Of a DNA stretch of 64,000 bases, positions 26,440 to 34,610 are shown piece after piece. The stretch's first letter is position 1, and the number at the start of each line of letters is the position of its first letter. Origin of the DNA: Streptomyces sp. NBC_00236 (GTDB lineage Bacteria; Actinomycetota; Actinomycetes; Streptomycetales; Streptomycetaceae); contig NZ_CP108100.1 in the NCBI RefSeq assembly GCF_036195045.1, forward strand, positions 2,728,001 through 2,792,000. The letters run 5' to 3'. Under the pieces are notes generated by a model. The model worked only from the letters and a program-made list of their open reading frames with translations. It was not told the DNA's origin and made no database searches. A program made the position numbers and the translations under genes.

Positions 26440-27624
26440 ATGCCGAACGCGGACAACTGGCAGAGCGATGTGCTGCGCGATCTGAGCGGCACCGCCGCCC
26501 CGCAGGGCACGACGGGTACAACGGGCACGACAGGCACGACGGGCAGGCCCGGCACGACGGACACCGGCGAACGGACGGCCCCGACGACGACGGTGGCCCA
26601 GGCCCAGGCCGCAGCCCAAGTCCAGGCCCCGCCCCAGATACCGCGCACCCCCGCCTACACGGAGAACACCCCCCACGCGGCGCAGGGCGCCCGGCCCTTC
26701 GGCGCTCCGGACTCGCGGGCGGTGGTGGAGCGGGAGCTGGCAGGCGCGGCGCGGCGCCCGCAGCGGGGCGAGTCGCTCGCCGTACGAGCCTCGCGCGCAC
26801 TGCGCCGAATCGTTTCCTCCTCTGCGGCGCGCGAGGCCGCCGAGATCACCCGTACCGCCGAGGTGCTCCAGCGGCCGGTGACGACCGGGCGCCAGATCGC
26901 CGTCACGTCCATCCGGGGCGGTGCGGGCAAGACGACGGTCGCCGCGCTGCTCGGCACGGCGTACGCGCACTACCGCCAGGACCCGGTCCTCCTCGTCGAG
27001 GCCGATCCGGCCCTCGGCTCGCTGCCGCTGCGGCTCGGCGTAGAGACGCTGCGGTGGACCACGGCCGATCTCGCGGACATCGTGGAGCCGCAGATGTCGC
27101 TGCTCGACGTCACCGGCTACCTGGTCCAGCTCCCCGACAACGCCTGGCTGCTGCCGGGCAGCCAGGGCCGGATCGGGGCGATGCTCGACACCGCGACGTA
27201 CGAACGGGTCATGGTGGCGCTGCGCCGCTACTTCAGCGTGACCGTGGTCGACTGCGAGACGCTTCCCGCAGAGGTCGCCCGGGTCGCCCTCTCGGCCTCC
27301 CAGGCCCGTGTCCTGACCGCCCCCGCCACGCTGGACGGCGTCACGAGCACGTACGCGGTGCTGCAGTGGCTGCAAGGGCTGCCCCGTCATGTGATCGCCG
27401 GGACCGTGGTCGTGCTGTCCAGCACCGTGGCGCGGCCCGGCATCGACGTGGAGGCGGCCGCCGAACGGCTCCGGTCCACGGGTGCGAGCGTCCACGTCCT
27501 GCCCTACGACCGGCATCTGGCGGCGGGCGGCGCCCTGCGCACCGAACTGCTCGCCCGGCCGACACGGCTGGCCGCCACCCGGCTGGCGGCCGAGGTGTTC
27601 GAGCTCTCCCAGAAGCGCCGGTGA
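26440..27624 (+). CDS. MinD/ParA-like ATPase of the ESX locus
   Basis: 394 residues. The first 100 are disordered and low-complexity, with GTTGTTGTTG repeats and Ala/Gln stretches. The remainder is a SIMIBI ATPase with a deviant Walker A, SIRGGAGKTTVAAL (Arg where Lys is usual), a switch region LLVEADPALGSLPLRLG and VVDCETLP. EspI- and FlhG-like proteins with this plan sit in mycobacterial ESX loci and tune secretion to energy state. Located between EccD and EccC on the same strand, it is probably a partner of EccC. The start has AAGGA upstream. Confidence 0.85.
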   Translation: MPNADNWQSDVLRDLSGTAAPQGTTGTTGTTGTTGRPGTTDTGERTAPTTTVAQAQAAAQVQAPPQIPRTPAYTENTPHAAQGARPFGAPDSRAVVERELAGAARRPQRGESLAVRASRALRRIVSSSAAREAAEITRTAEVLQRPVTTGRQIAVTSIRGGAGKTTVAALLGTAYAHYRQDPVLLVEADPALGSLPLRLGVETLRWTTADLADIVEPQMSLLDVTGYLVQLPDNAWLLPGSQGRIGAMLDTATYERVMVALRRYFSVTVVDCETLPAEVARVALSASQARVLTAPATLDGVTSTYAVLQWLQGLPRHVIAGTVVVLSSTVARPGIDVEAAAERLRSTGASVHVLPYDRHLAAGGALRTELLARPTRLAATRLAAEVFELSQKRR

Positions 27625-27748
27625 CCGCGATGCGCCTGATCCCGAGGCCCATGAAGCCGATCCCGAGTCCCCTGGAAACACCGGCACCGATACCGGTGCG
27701 GGCCCCCCGCACGCGCCACGAACCGGCCGTGAACCCCGGACGGAGCCG

Positions 27749-30700
27749 ATGAGTACCCGCCTGATCCACCGCCCCGCCCGGACCACCCGCCCGCCGGCCG
27801 TGCCCGCGCCCCGCACCATCGAGGCGCCGCCCAACCTGCCCGAGGGCAAGGCGGGCAACATCGCGATGTCGCTGCTGCCGGTCGCCGGGGTCATGTCGTC
27901 CGTCGTGATGATGACGGTCGTCCGCAACAGCCAGTTCGCCGGGCTCGGCGCGATCATCCTCGTGGTCACGGTCATCGGCTCCGCGGCCCTGCTCCTCTCG
28001 CAGCGCGGCAAGGCCCAGCGCACACGCCGTACGCAGCGCGAGGCCTACCTCGCCTATGTGGAGGACCTGCGCGAGGAGTTGTCGGCCGAGGAGCGCGAGC
28101 GGCGGGGGCGGGCGGATGTGCTGAACCCGTCTCCGTACTCCCTGTACGACATCGTGCGCGACCCGGCCCGGCTCTGGGAGCGGCGACGGGTCGACGACGA
28201 CTTCCTGCGGGTGCGGGTCGGCACCGGCGAGATGCCGGTGCGGGACCTCCAGATCGCCGAGCAGGGCTCGTCCGTCCTCACGCCGCCGGACCTCTTCATG
28301 CTCAACGAGGCCTCGGCCGTGGTGACCCGGTTCCGCAACGGGACCGAGCTCCCGCTGACCGTCCCCCTCGACCGCGTCGGCAACGTCAGCGTCATCGGTC
28401 CCCGCGAGGACTGCCTGCGCATCGCCCGCGCCCTGCTCGTGCAGGCGGCGGCCCTGCACGCGCCCGACGACGTGGCCATCGCCGTCGCCGCACCGGGCGA
28501 CCGGACAGCGGACTGGGAGTGGGCCAAGTGGCTGCCGCACGTGCTCGACCCCGAGCAGTTCGACGGCCCGGTCGCAGCTCGCCGCATCGCACCGTCCGCT
28601 CCCCAGCTGGCCCGCCGGCTCGACGCGGAGCTGCGCCGCCGGGCCTCGTACGCCGCCGAGGTCCGCCGCGGACTGGCCGGACGGGACGCGCTGTCCATGA
28701 ACTCCCGGCTGCTCGTGGTCACCGACGGGCACGGCGAGGACGCCGTCGACCTGCCGCGTCCCGACGACGCGGTCGGACTGCGCGAGATGGGCGTCACCGT
28801 GGTGCACCTGCTCGAACAGCGTGTGCAGGAACCGGGTCACGTCAACGTACGCATCACCGTCGAGGGCACCGACGTGACCATCGAGGACCTGCGCCAGGCG
28901 GAACCGGTCCAGGCCCACGGCACGGTGGACGAGGTCGGTGTGCCGTTCGCCGAGGGCCTGGCCCGGATGCTCGCCCCGCTGCGGCTCTCCGCCGAGTCCC
29001 TGGTGGACGCCCCACTGTCCGGTCCGGTCGAGTTCGCCGCGATGCTCGGCATCGACGACGTGGCCCGGCTCGACCTGGACCGGCTGTGGGCGCCGCGCGG
29101 GGAACGCGCCTTCCTTCGTGTCCCCATCGGCATCAGCGACTCCCACGAGCCGGTGCTCCTGGACCTCAAGGAGTCCTCCGAGCTCGGCATGGGACCGCAC
29201 GGGCTGTGCGTGGGCGCCACCGGATCCGGCAAGTCGGAGCTGCTGCGGACCCTGGTCCTCGGCCTGGTGGCCACCCATCCGCCCGAGGACCTCGCGCTCG
29301 TCCTGGTCGACTACAAGGGCGGCGCCACCTTCGCACCGTTCGCGGACCTGCCCCATGTCGCGGGCGTCATCACCAACCTGGAGAACCAGGCCGGCCTCGT
29401 CGAGCGGGTCCACTCCTCGCTCGCCGGTGAGGTCAAGCGCCGCCAGCAGGCCCTGAGGGACGCGGGCAACGTCGCCGACATCGGGGACTACGCGGCCCTG
29501 CGCGCTTCGAGGCGGCCGGACCTCGACCCGCTGCCGCACCTGTTCGTCGTGATCGACGAGTTCGGCGAACTGCTCACGGCCAAGCCGGACTTCATCGACC
29601 TGTTCCTCTCCATCGGCCGGATCGGGCGCTCCATCGGCGTCCATCTGCTGCTCTCCAGCCAGCGCATCGAGGGCGGCAAGCTCAAGGGCCTGGAGACCTA
29701 CCTCTCCTACCGCCTCGGCCTGCGGACCTTCTCCGCCGACGAGTCGCGCACGGTCCTGGACACCACGGACGCCTTCCACCTGCCGCCGCTGCCCGGCTTC
29801 GGCTACCTCAAGGTCGACACCAGCCACTACGCCCGGTTCAAGGCGGGCTACGTCTCGGGCGGATACCGCGGTCCGGCCCGGCGCGTCGAGGATGAGGAGA
29901 CCGGCCCCCTCGCCCTGGAGTACGAGGCGTTCAACACCCTGGCCGGGGCGAGCAGCACCCAGCAGGAACAGGAACCGGCATCCCGCCGCCGCGAGACCGG
30001 CCCGACCGAACTCGGCATCATGGTCGACCAGTTGACCGGAGCCGCCCCGGGCGTACGCAGCATCTGGCTGCCTCCGCTGCCCGCCGCGATCGCCCTGGAC
30101 ACGGTCGCCGGTCCGCTGGACGTCGGCCCGCGCGGCATGCGCCTGACCGGGGCCGGCACGGGCGGCGGCAGCGGCACCGGCAACGGCCGGGCCGGCACGC
30201 GGCAGCAGGGTCCGCTGCGGGTGCCGCTCGGCCTGCTGGACGACCCGGCCAAGCAGTGGCAGGGGCAGTGGTTCCTGGACCTGACGGTGGCCGGCGGCCA
30301 CGCCGCCTTGATCGGCGGCCCGCAGTCCGGCAAAACGACGCTCCTGCGCACGCTCGTCCTCTCCCTCGCGCTGACCCACACCCCGCAGGAGGTCGGCATC
30401 TACGGACTCGACCTGGTCGGCGGCGGCCTCCAGGCGCTGGCGGAGCTGCCGCACGTGGGCGGCATCGCGGGCCGCGCCGACCGGGAGCGTGCGGCCCGCA
30501 CGGTCGAGGAGGTCCGCGCCATGCTCGCCGTGCGCGAGGACCTCTTCCGCGAGCACGGCATCGACTCCGTCGAGCAGCTGCGCACCCTGCACGCGGCGGG
30601 TCGGCTGCCGCGGCTGGCGTCCGCCGAGATCGTGCTCGTGATCGACGGATTCGGTGCGCTGCGCGACGACTTCGACGATCTCGACGACGCGGTCGCGGAC

Positions 30701-31774
30701 ATCCTCAAGCGCGGCGGCGGGTACGGGATCCACGTCGTCGCGGGCATGCTGCGCTGGAACGACGTACGCATCGCCATCCAGTCCAACTTCGGCACCCGCG
30801 TCGAGCTGCGGCTGAACGACCCGGGCGAGTCGAGCATCGACCGCAAGCTCGCCGCGACCCTGTCGCCCGACGAGCCCGGCCGGATCCTCACCGACGGAAA
30901 GCTCTTCGCCCAGGTCGCGCTCCCCCGCACGGACGGGGCCGCCGACACGGCGGACCTGGGCGTGGTGCTGGAGCGCACCGCCCGGACGGTCCGCGCCACC
31001 TGGCACGGCGAGGTCGCCCAGCCCGTACGGGTCCTGCCGCACATCCTGGAGCCACACCTGCTGCCGGGTCCGGTCGCCGAGCCGCGGCAGGTCCCGCTCG
31101 GCCTCGACCAGTCGGCGCTGGCACCCGTCCTGCTCGACCTGTTCGCCCACGACCAGCACCTGCTCGTGCTGGGGGACAGCGAGTGCGGCAAGACGAACCT
31201 GCTGCGGACGGTCGCGCACGGCCTGGTCGACCGTTACGGCGAGGACGACCTGGTGTTCGCCGTGATGGACCCGAGGCGCTCGCTGCGCGGGGTGGTCCCG
31301 GAGGAGTTCAACGGCGGCTACGCGTACAACTCCAAGCTCTGCGCCGGACTTTCGGCCGGGATCGCCACCGAACTGGAGAAGCGGCTGCCCGACGAGGACG
31401 CACGCCTGGAGGACCTGGAGCCGGGCAGCTGGGGCAACGGCCCGCGCATCGTGGTCCTGGTCGACGACTACGACGTACTGACGACCGCCGGCCAGTCGCC
31501 GCTGGCCGCGTTCCTCCCGTACATCCCGTCGGCGGTCGACATCGGCCTCCACTTCGTGCTGACGCGCCGCGTGGCCGGCGCCTCGCGCGGCATGTACGAA
31601 CCGCTGGTGCAGGGCCTGCGGGAGTCGGGCGCGTCGGCGCTGGTGATGTCCGGCGACCGGAGCGAGGGCCAGCTCCTGCCCGGGGTGTACGCGTCCCAAC
31701 AGGCTCCGGGCCGGGGCACGTTCATCCAGCGCGGCCGCCCGAACCGGCTGGTCCAGACGGTGTACGCGCCGTGA
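27749..31774 (+). CDS. eccC: Type VII secretion ATPase EccC (EccCa-EccCb fused)
   Basis: 1341 residues from the ATG at 27749. Two membrane helices near residues 35-95 anchor it; a DUF-type domain follows, then three FtsK/SpoIIIE ATPase domains. Walker A sites are GATGSGKSE (about 490), GGPQSGKTT (about 857) and GDSECGKTN (about 1143). Walker B is complete only in the first (VVIDEFGELL); the second reads LVIDGFGAL and the third VLVDDYDVL. That matches EccC proteins in which ATPase 1 does the work and domains 2 and 3 bind substrate. It selects WXG100 and effector proteins for export. Confidence 0.95.
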   Translation: MSTRLIHRPARTTRPPAVPAPRTIEAPPNLPEGKAGNIAMSLLPVAGVMSSVVMMTVVRNSQFAGLGAIILVVTVIGSAALLLSQRGKAQRTRRTQREAYLAYVEDLREELSAEERERRGRADVLNPSPYSLYDIVRDPARLWERRRVDDDFLRVRVGTGEMPVRDLQIAEQGSSVLTPPDLFMLNEASAVVTRFRNGTELPLTVPLDRVGNVSVIGPREDCLRIARALLVQAAALHAPDDVAIAVAAPGDRTADWEWAKWLPHVLDPEQFDGPVAARRIAPSAPQLARRLDAELRRRASYAAEVRRGLAGRDALSMNSRLLVVTDGHGEDAVDLPRPDDAVGLREMGVTVVHLLEQRVQEPGHVNVRITVEGTDVTIEDLRQAEPVQAHGTVDEVGVPFAEGLARMLAPLRLSAESLVDAPLSGPVEFAAMLGIDDVARLDLDRLWAPRGERAFLRVPIGISDSHEPVLLDLKESSELGMGPHGLCVGATGSGKSELLRTLVLGLVATHPPEDLALVLVDYKGGATFAPFADLPHVAGVITNLENQAGLVERVHSSLAGEVKRRQQALRDAGNVADIGDYAALRASRRPDLDPLPHLFVVIDEFGELLTAKPDFIDLFLSIGRIGRSIGVHLLLSSQRIEGGKLKGLETYLSYRLGLRTFSADESRTVLDTTDAFHLPPLPGFGYLKVDTSHYARFKAGYVSGGYRGPARRVEDEETGPLALEYEAFNTLAGASSTQQEQEPASRRRETGPTELGIMVDQLTGAAPGVRSIWLPPLPAAIALDTVAGPLDVGPRGMRLTGAGTGGGSGTGNGRAGTRQQGPLRVPLGLLDDPAKQWQGQWFLDLTVAGGHAALIGGPQSGKTTLLRTLVLSLALTHTPQEVGIYGLDLVGGGLQALAELPHVGGIAGRADRERAARTVEEVRAMLAVREDLFREHGIDSVEQLRTLHAAGRLPRLASAEIVLVIDGFGALRDDFDDLDDAVADILKRGGGYGIHVVAGMLRWNDVRIAIQSNFGTRVELRLNDPGESSIDRKLAATLSPDEPGRILTDGKLFAQVALPRTDGAADTADLGVVLERTARTVRATWHGEVAQPVRVLPHILEPHLLPGPVAEPRQVPLGLDQSALAPVLLDLFAHDQHLLVLGDSECGKTNLLRTVAHGLVDRYGEDDLVFAVMDPRRSLRGVVPEEFNGGYAYNSKLCAGLSAGIATELEKRLPDEDARLEDLEPGSWGNGPRIVVLVDDYDVLTTAGQSPLAAFLPYIPSAVDIGLHFVLTRRVAGASRGMYEPLVQGLRESGASALVMSGDRSEGQLLPGVYASQQAPGRGTFIQRGRPNRLVQTVYAP

Positions 31775-31832
31775 GCGAACCGGTGAACCTCCGCAATGAC
31801 CGCTGCCGAACGACGAAGGACCGGACGACTCC

Positions 31833-33254
31833 ATGACGAAGGACGTCATCGCGCTCACCGCCCGCATGCCCGACCCGTTGACCGTGCTCGCCGGCCTGCT
31901 CTCCGGCGGCCCGGACAAGCTGGTGGGCGCCCGGGGCGAGGGCGCCGTGGTGCAGCTCTGCGACACGCAGGGCCGCCCGCTCGTCTCGGTCGAGGCACCG
32001 CTGCTGATCGCCGTGGAGGGCGAGGCGGAACGGCTCCTGGGTGCGACGCCGCCGCCGGTCCCGTACTGGTGGACGGAGGCCCGCGCCACCACGGGGGTCG
32101 CGGAGGCGGAGCAGCTCGCGGGCACGTTCGCGACCCGGCTCACCGCGCTGGTGGGCGGCTCGGCCTGGCCGCCGGACGCCGTCGGCTCGCTCACGGTGGT
32201 GCCGACGGACGGGGTGAGCGTCGCCCCGGCACCGGCCGCCGCGCAGCCCGCCGTCGACGTGCTCACCGAAAAGGTCGCCGTGGTCATCCAGGACCGCCCG
32301 GTCGTCGCGATGACGGCCTGGCTCTCCGACGCCTTCCGGGCGGCCGCCGAGGCGGGGCTCGGCCTCCAGATCGTCAGCCCGGCGGGCGCCACGCTCTCCC
32401 CCGCCGTACGCGACAGCCTGGGCGGATGGCCGTCGCGCTGGATCGTCCAGGACGAGCGGGACGGGTACTACGACGGCCTGACGGGCGCCGTACTGCGCTG
32501 GCAGGACGGTGCGTTCGGTCCTCCGCTCTCACCGGACGCTTCGGAGGACGACCCGCACACCCAGGTGGCGGCCACCTACCAGGAGGTCTCGGACACGGGT
32601 GAGCGCCAGCTGGGCCTGACCTTCCGCATGGTCCACCCGGCGGACGACCGGCTGGTGCTGGGCGGCGGCCTGGAGACGGTGTGGCGGGAGCTGACGGGGA
32701 ATCCTCCGGCCGGGTGGGGCACGTCGGAGCCGGCCAACCTTCCGTGGTCACTGCGCCGGTTGACCGACCTGGCCCATCGCAGGGCGCCGGATCCGACGTG
32801 GCTCGTCGTGGTCGGCGGCCCGGACCGCCCGGCCCTCGCCACCGTGCGCATCACGCGCACGGAGGCCGGCGTCGAGGAGCACGTCACGATGGCGCTCGGC
32901 TACGGAAGCGACGAGTCGTGTCCGGTGGACGCCCTGCCCGCCCTTGCCGAGACCCTCGCGACCCGGCACCGCCTCCAGTCGATGCTCGTACAACTTCGCA
33001 AAGCGCGACGCGACATGGCGGTACCGGCGCGCTTCGAGGGGCCGGGCGTGCCGCTGGCCTTCGTGCTCGGCACGGAGGAGGTCCGCACCCTGCCGGGCGA
33101 CCGCGCCCGCCGCACACCGCTGCCGGAGGCGCCCCTCCCGCTCGGCCCGAGAACGCGCCCCGCGCTGTACTACCCCCTGCCGGGCGACCCGTCGGACCTG
33201 TCGGGGTGGCAGGACTTCGAGCGGCTGATGAGCCATCTCAAGGGCGCGCCATGA
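31833..33254 (+). CDS. ESX-associated protein, DUF6177 type
   Basis: 473 residues with no membrane helix or signal. The start MTKDVIALTARMPDPLTVLAGL and the PVPYWWTEARATTGVAEAE block follow the Streptomyces DUF6177 family, which I recall only beside type VII secretion genes. Its biochemical role is not known. It sits 58 bp after eccC and upstream of the WXG100-like pair, so it may act in substrate delivery or chaperoning. Identification is from memory of the family. Confidence 0.7.
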   Translation: MTKDVIALTARMPDPLTVLAGLLSGGPDKLVGARGEGAVVQLCDTQGRPLVSVEAPLLIAVEGEAERLLGATPPPVPYWWTEARATTGVAEAEQLAGTFATRLTALVGGSAWPPDAVGSLTVVPTDGVSVAPAPAAAQPAVDVLTEKVAVVIQDRPVVAMTAWLSDAFRAAAEAGLGLQIVSPAGATLSPAVRDSLGGWPSRWIVQDERDGYYDGLTGAVLRWQDGAFGPPLSPDASEDDPHTQVAATYQEVSDTGERQLGLTFRMVHPADDRLVLGGGLETVWRELTGNPPAGWGTSEPANLPWSLRRLTDLAHRRAPDPTWLVVVGGPDRPALATVRITRTEAGVEEHVTMALGYGSDESCPVDALPALAETLATRHRLQSMLVQLRKARRDMAVPARFEGPGVPLAFVLGTEEVRTLPGDRARRTPLPEAPLPLGPRTRPALYYPLPGDPSDLSGWQDFERLMSHLKGAP

Positions 33255-33297
33255 CCGCGCCCGATGTCATGGATTGGCAACAACGGCGATCTGTCCG

Positions 33298-33312
33298 ATT
33301 GCAGATTGCAAT
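33298..33312 (+). promoter_or_regulatory. Inverted repeat and AT-rich promoter region before the WXG100-like genes
   Basis: ATTGCA (33298-33303) and TGCAAT (33307-33312) are perfect 6-bp arms around GAT. They lie in the 127-bp gap between the DUF6177-type gene and the first small secreted-protein gene, which is much more AT-rich than the coding DNA. This may allow the small substrates to be expressed separately from the secretion machine. Confidence 0.4.
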
Positions 33313-33381
33313 AGCGACGCGCAAGTTGATAGACATGTTTTCGATCAAGAAGGCATTCGTTCGAGCGGGTGGGGGAAGCTG

Positions 33382-33714
33382 ATGAAGTTCGACATGGGGG
33401 CCTCGGTCCTTTCAACGCTGATGTCGAAGTCGCAGGGCTCCAGTACGGATCTGGGCACGCTGATCCGGCAGTTGCTCGCGGCGGCTGAGCCGCTGGAGGG
33501 CAAGTTCCACGGGGCGGGCAAGGTCGCCTTCGACGACTTCAAGAACCGCTCCGACGAGATCACCGCGGCGCTGAACGCCTCGCTCTCCGGAATCCTGGGC
33601 GGCCAGTCCGGTATGGACGCTGCTTTCGGCTCTGGTGACCAGGAGCAGGGCGAGAACGCGAGGACGCAGATGGCGTCGGCCAACTTCGACGCGGCGCGTT
33701 TCTCGGGCCGCTGA
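33382..33714 (+). CDS. WXG100-like protein (EsxB-type position), no WXG motif
   Basis: 110 residues from the ATG at 33382 with GGGGGAAG upstream; the frame is open earlier but without family sequence. Two helices flank a turn: LGTLIRQLLAAAEPLEGKFHGAG then KVAFDDFKNRSDEITAALNASLSGI. The turn reads HGAG in place of WxG, while the helical hairpin plan, length and position are those of ESAT-6/WXG100 proteins exported as dimers. A C-terminal tail of about 40 polar residues could carry the export signal. Partner is probably the next gene. Confidence 0.75.
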   Translation: MKFDMGASVLSTLMSKSQGSSTDLGTLIRQLLAAAEPLEGKFHGAGKVAFDDFKNRSDEITAALNASLSGILGGQSGMDAAFGSGDQEQGENARTQMASANFDAARFSGR

Positions 33715-33772
33715 CACCGGCCGGCCCGGCGAGCGGGCGGCGGGGAATCGTTTTTCTGACGGGGAGTGATGG

Positions 33773-34096
33773 GTGATGGCAGGAAACGCGGGCGACACCG
33801 ACCGGCGTGCGTACGACACGGGCGCTTCCACCGAGGTCCAGGGCAACATCCAGGGGGTGATCGCCCAGTTGGAACTGGTGATCACGGCCCGAGACACGCA
33901 GGTGAAGGCCGCGATGAGCGACTTCGCGGCCGACGGCGTGGCGGACGAGTACCACGGCAAGGAACTCCGCTGGAACACGACCTCGCAGGAGGTCAGGAAC
34001 ATCATCCAGCTGCTGCGTTCGACGCTGGAGAAGAACGACGGCACCGCGCAGCAGACGCTGGCGCGCGCCAAGGCCGCGGTCGACAACATCGGCTGA
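33773..34096 (+). CDS. WXG100-like protein (EsxA-type position), no WXG motif
   Basis: 107 residues from the GTG at 33773 (GGGGAG 6 nt upstream); an ATG follows directly. Helix one is GNIQGVIAQLELVITARDTQVKAAM, the turn region reads DEYHGKELRWN, and helix two is TSQEVRNIIQLLRSTLEKND, so YHG stands where WxG is expected. Length and helical hairpin suit a WXG100 secretion substrate that dimerises with the preceding product. It lies 58 bp after it on the same strand. Confidence 0.75.
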   Translation: MMAGNAGDTDRRAYDTGASTEVQGNIQGVIAQLELVITARDTQVKAAMSDFAADGVADEYHGKELRWNTTSQEVRNIIQLLRSTLEKNDGTAQQTLARAKAAVDNIG

Positions 34097-34184
34097 GGGG
34101 TGTTACTCCGCCCACCGGAAGAATCGTTCCTTCTGCCGGGCGGTGGAGGTCCGGAGATCGGTACGGCTACGGGGGCGGGTTTCA

Positions 34185-34610
34185 GTGACGGCGTGGGACA
34201 TCAAGCCGCAGGGTGTGCAGGGGCAGCTGAAGCGGGTCGGTACGCACGCGGGTGACCTGGAGAAGGCGCTGAACGCGATGGTCACCGCGATATCGGAGGC
34301 GGCGACCCATGCGGGTACGGCGGTACCGGGCACGGCGGCGTCGCTGCCGGTGGCCGGGCCGGTGGCCGTGGGAGCGGAGCCGTTGTCGCATCCGACGCTG
34401 GGCCCGGTGGCGGCGGCGCTGGGCACGTACGTGACGGAGCGGAAGCCGCAGCTGAAGTCGATGGCGGAGCGCATCCAGGCCGCTGTGCTGGGTGCCGCGA
34501 CGGCGACGAACGAGTACGTGGAGGGCGACCTGGAAGCGGCGAAGCAGGCCCAGGACGCTGCCAAGTCCGTGCGTCTGGACCTGTTGAAGGACATGGGGGC
34601 GGGCAAGTGA
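34185..34610 (+). CDS. DUF6507-type protein, helical ESX accessory
   Basis: 141 residues from the GTG at 34185, preceded by GGGGGCGGG. VTAWDIKPQGVQGQLKRVG is the start typical of this Streptomyces family. It is helical throughout, with an Ala/Gly/Val/Pro middle. The gene overlaps the start of the 939-residue effector by 4 nt, so the two are translationally coupled; this points to a dedicated chaperone or co-exported partner of the effector, in the manner of small Lap/WXG partners of LXG toxins. Function is inferred from context. Confidence 0.72.
   Translation: MTAWDIKPQGVQGQLKRVGTHAGDLEKALNAMVTAISEAATHAGTAVPGTAASLPVAGPVAVGAEPLSHPTLGPVAAALGTYVTERKPQLKSMAERIQAAVLGAATATNEYVEGDLEAAKQAQDAAKSVRLDLLKDMGAGK

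Noticed and set aside
27341..32392. Very long open frame (about 1683 codons) antisense to EccC and neighbours
   Set aside because: Antisense frames stay open in high-GC DNA. Its product is rich in Arg, Gly, Gln and Val with no family motif, and the opposite strand encodes clear ESX proteins.
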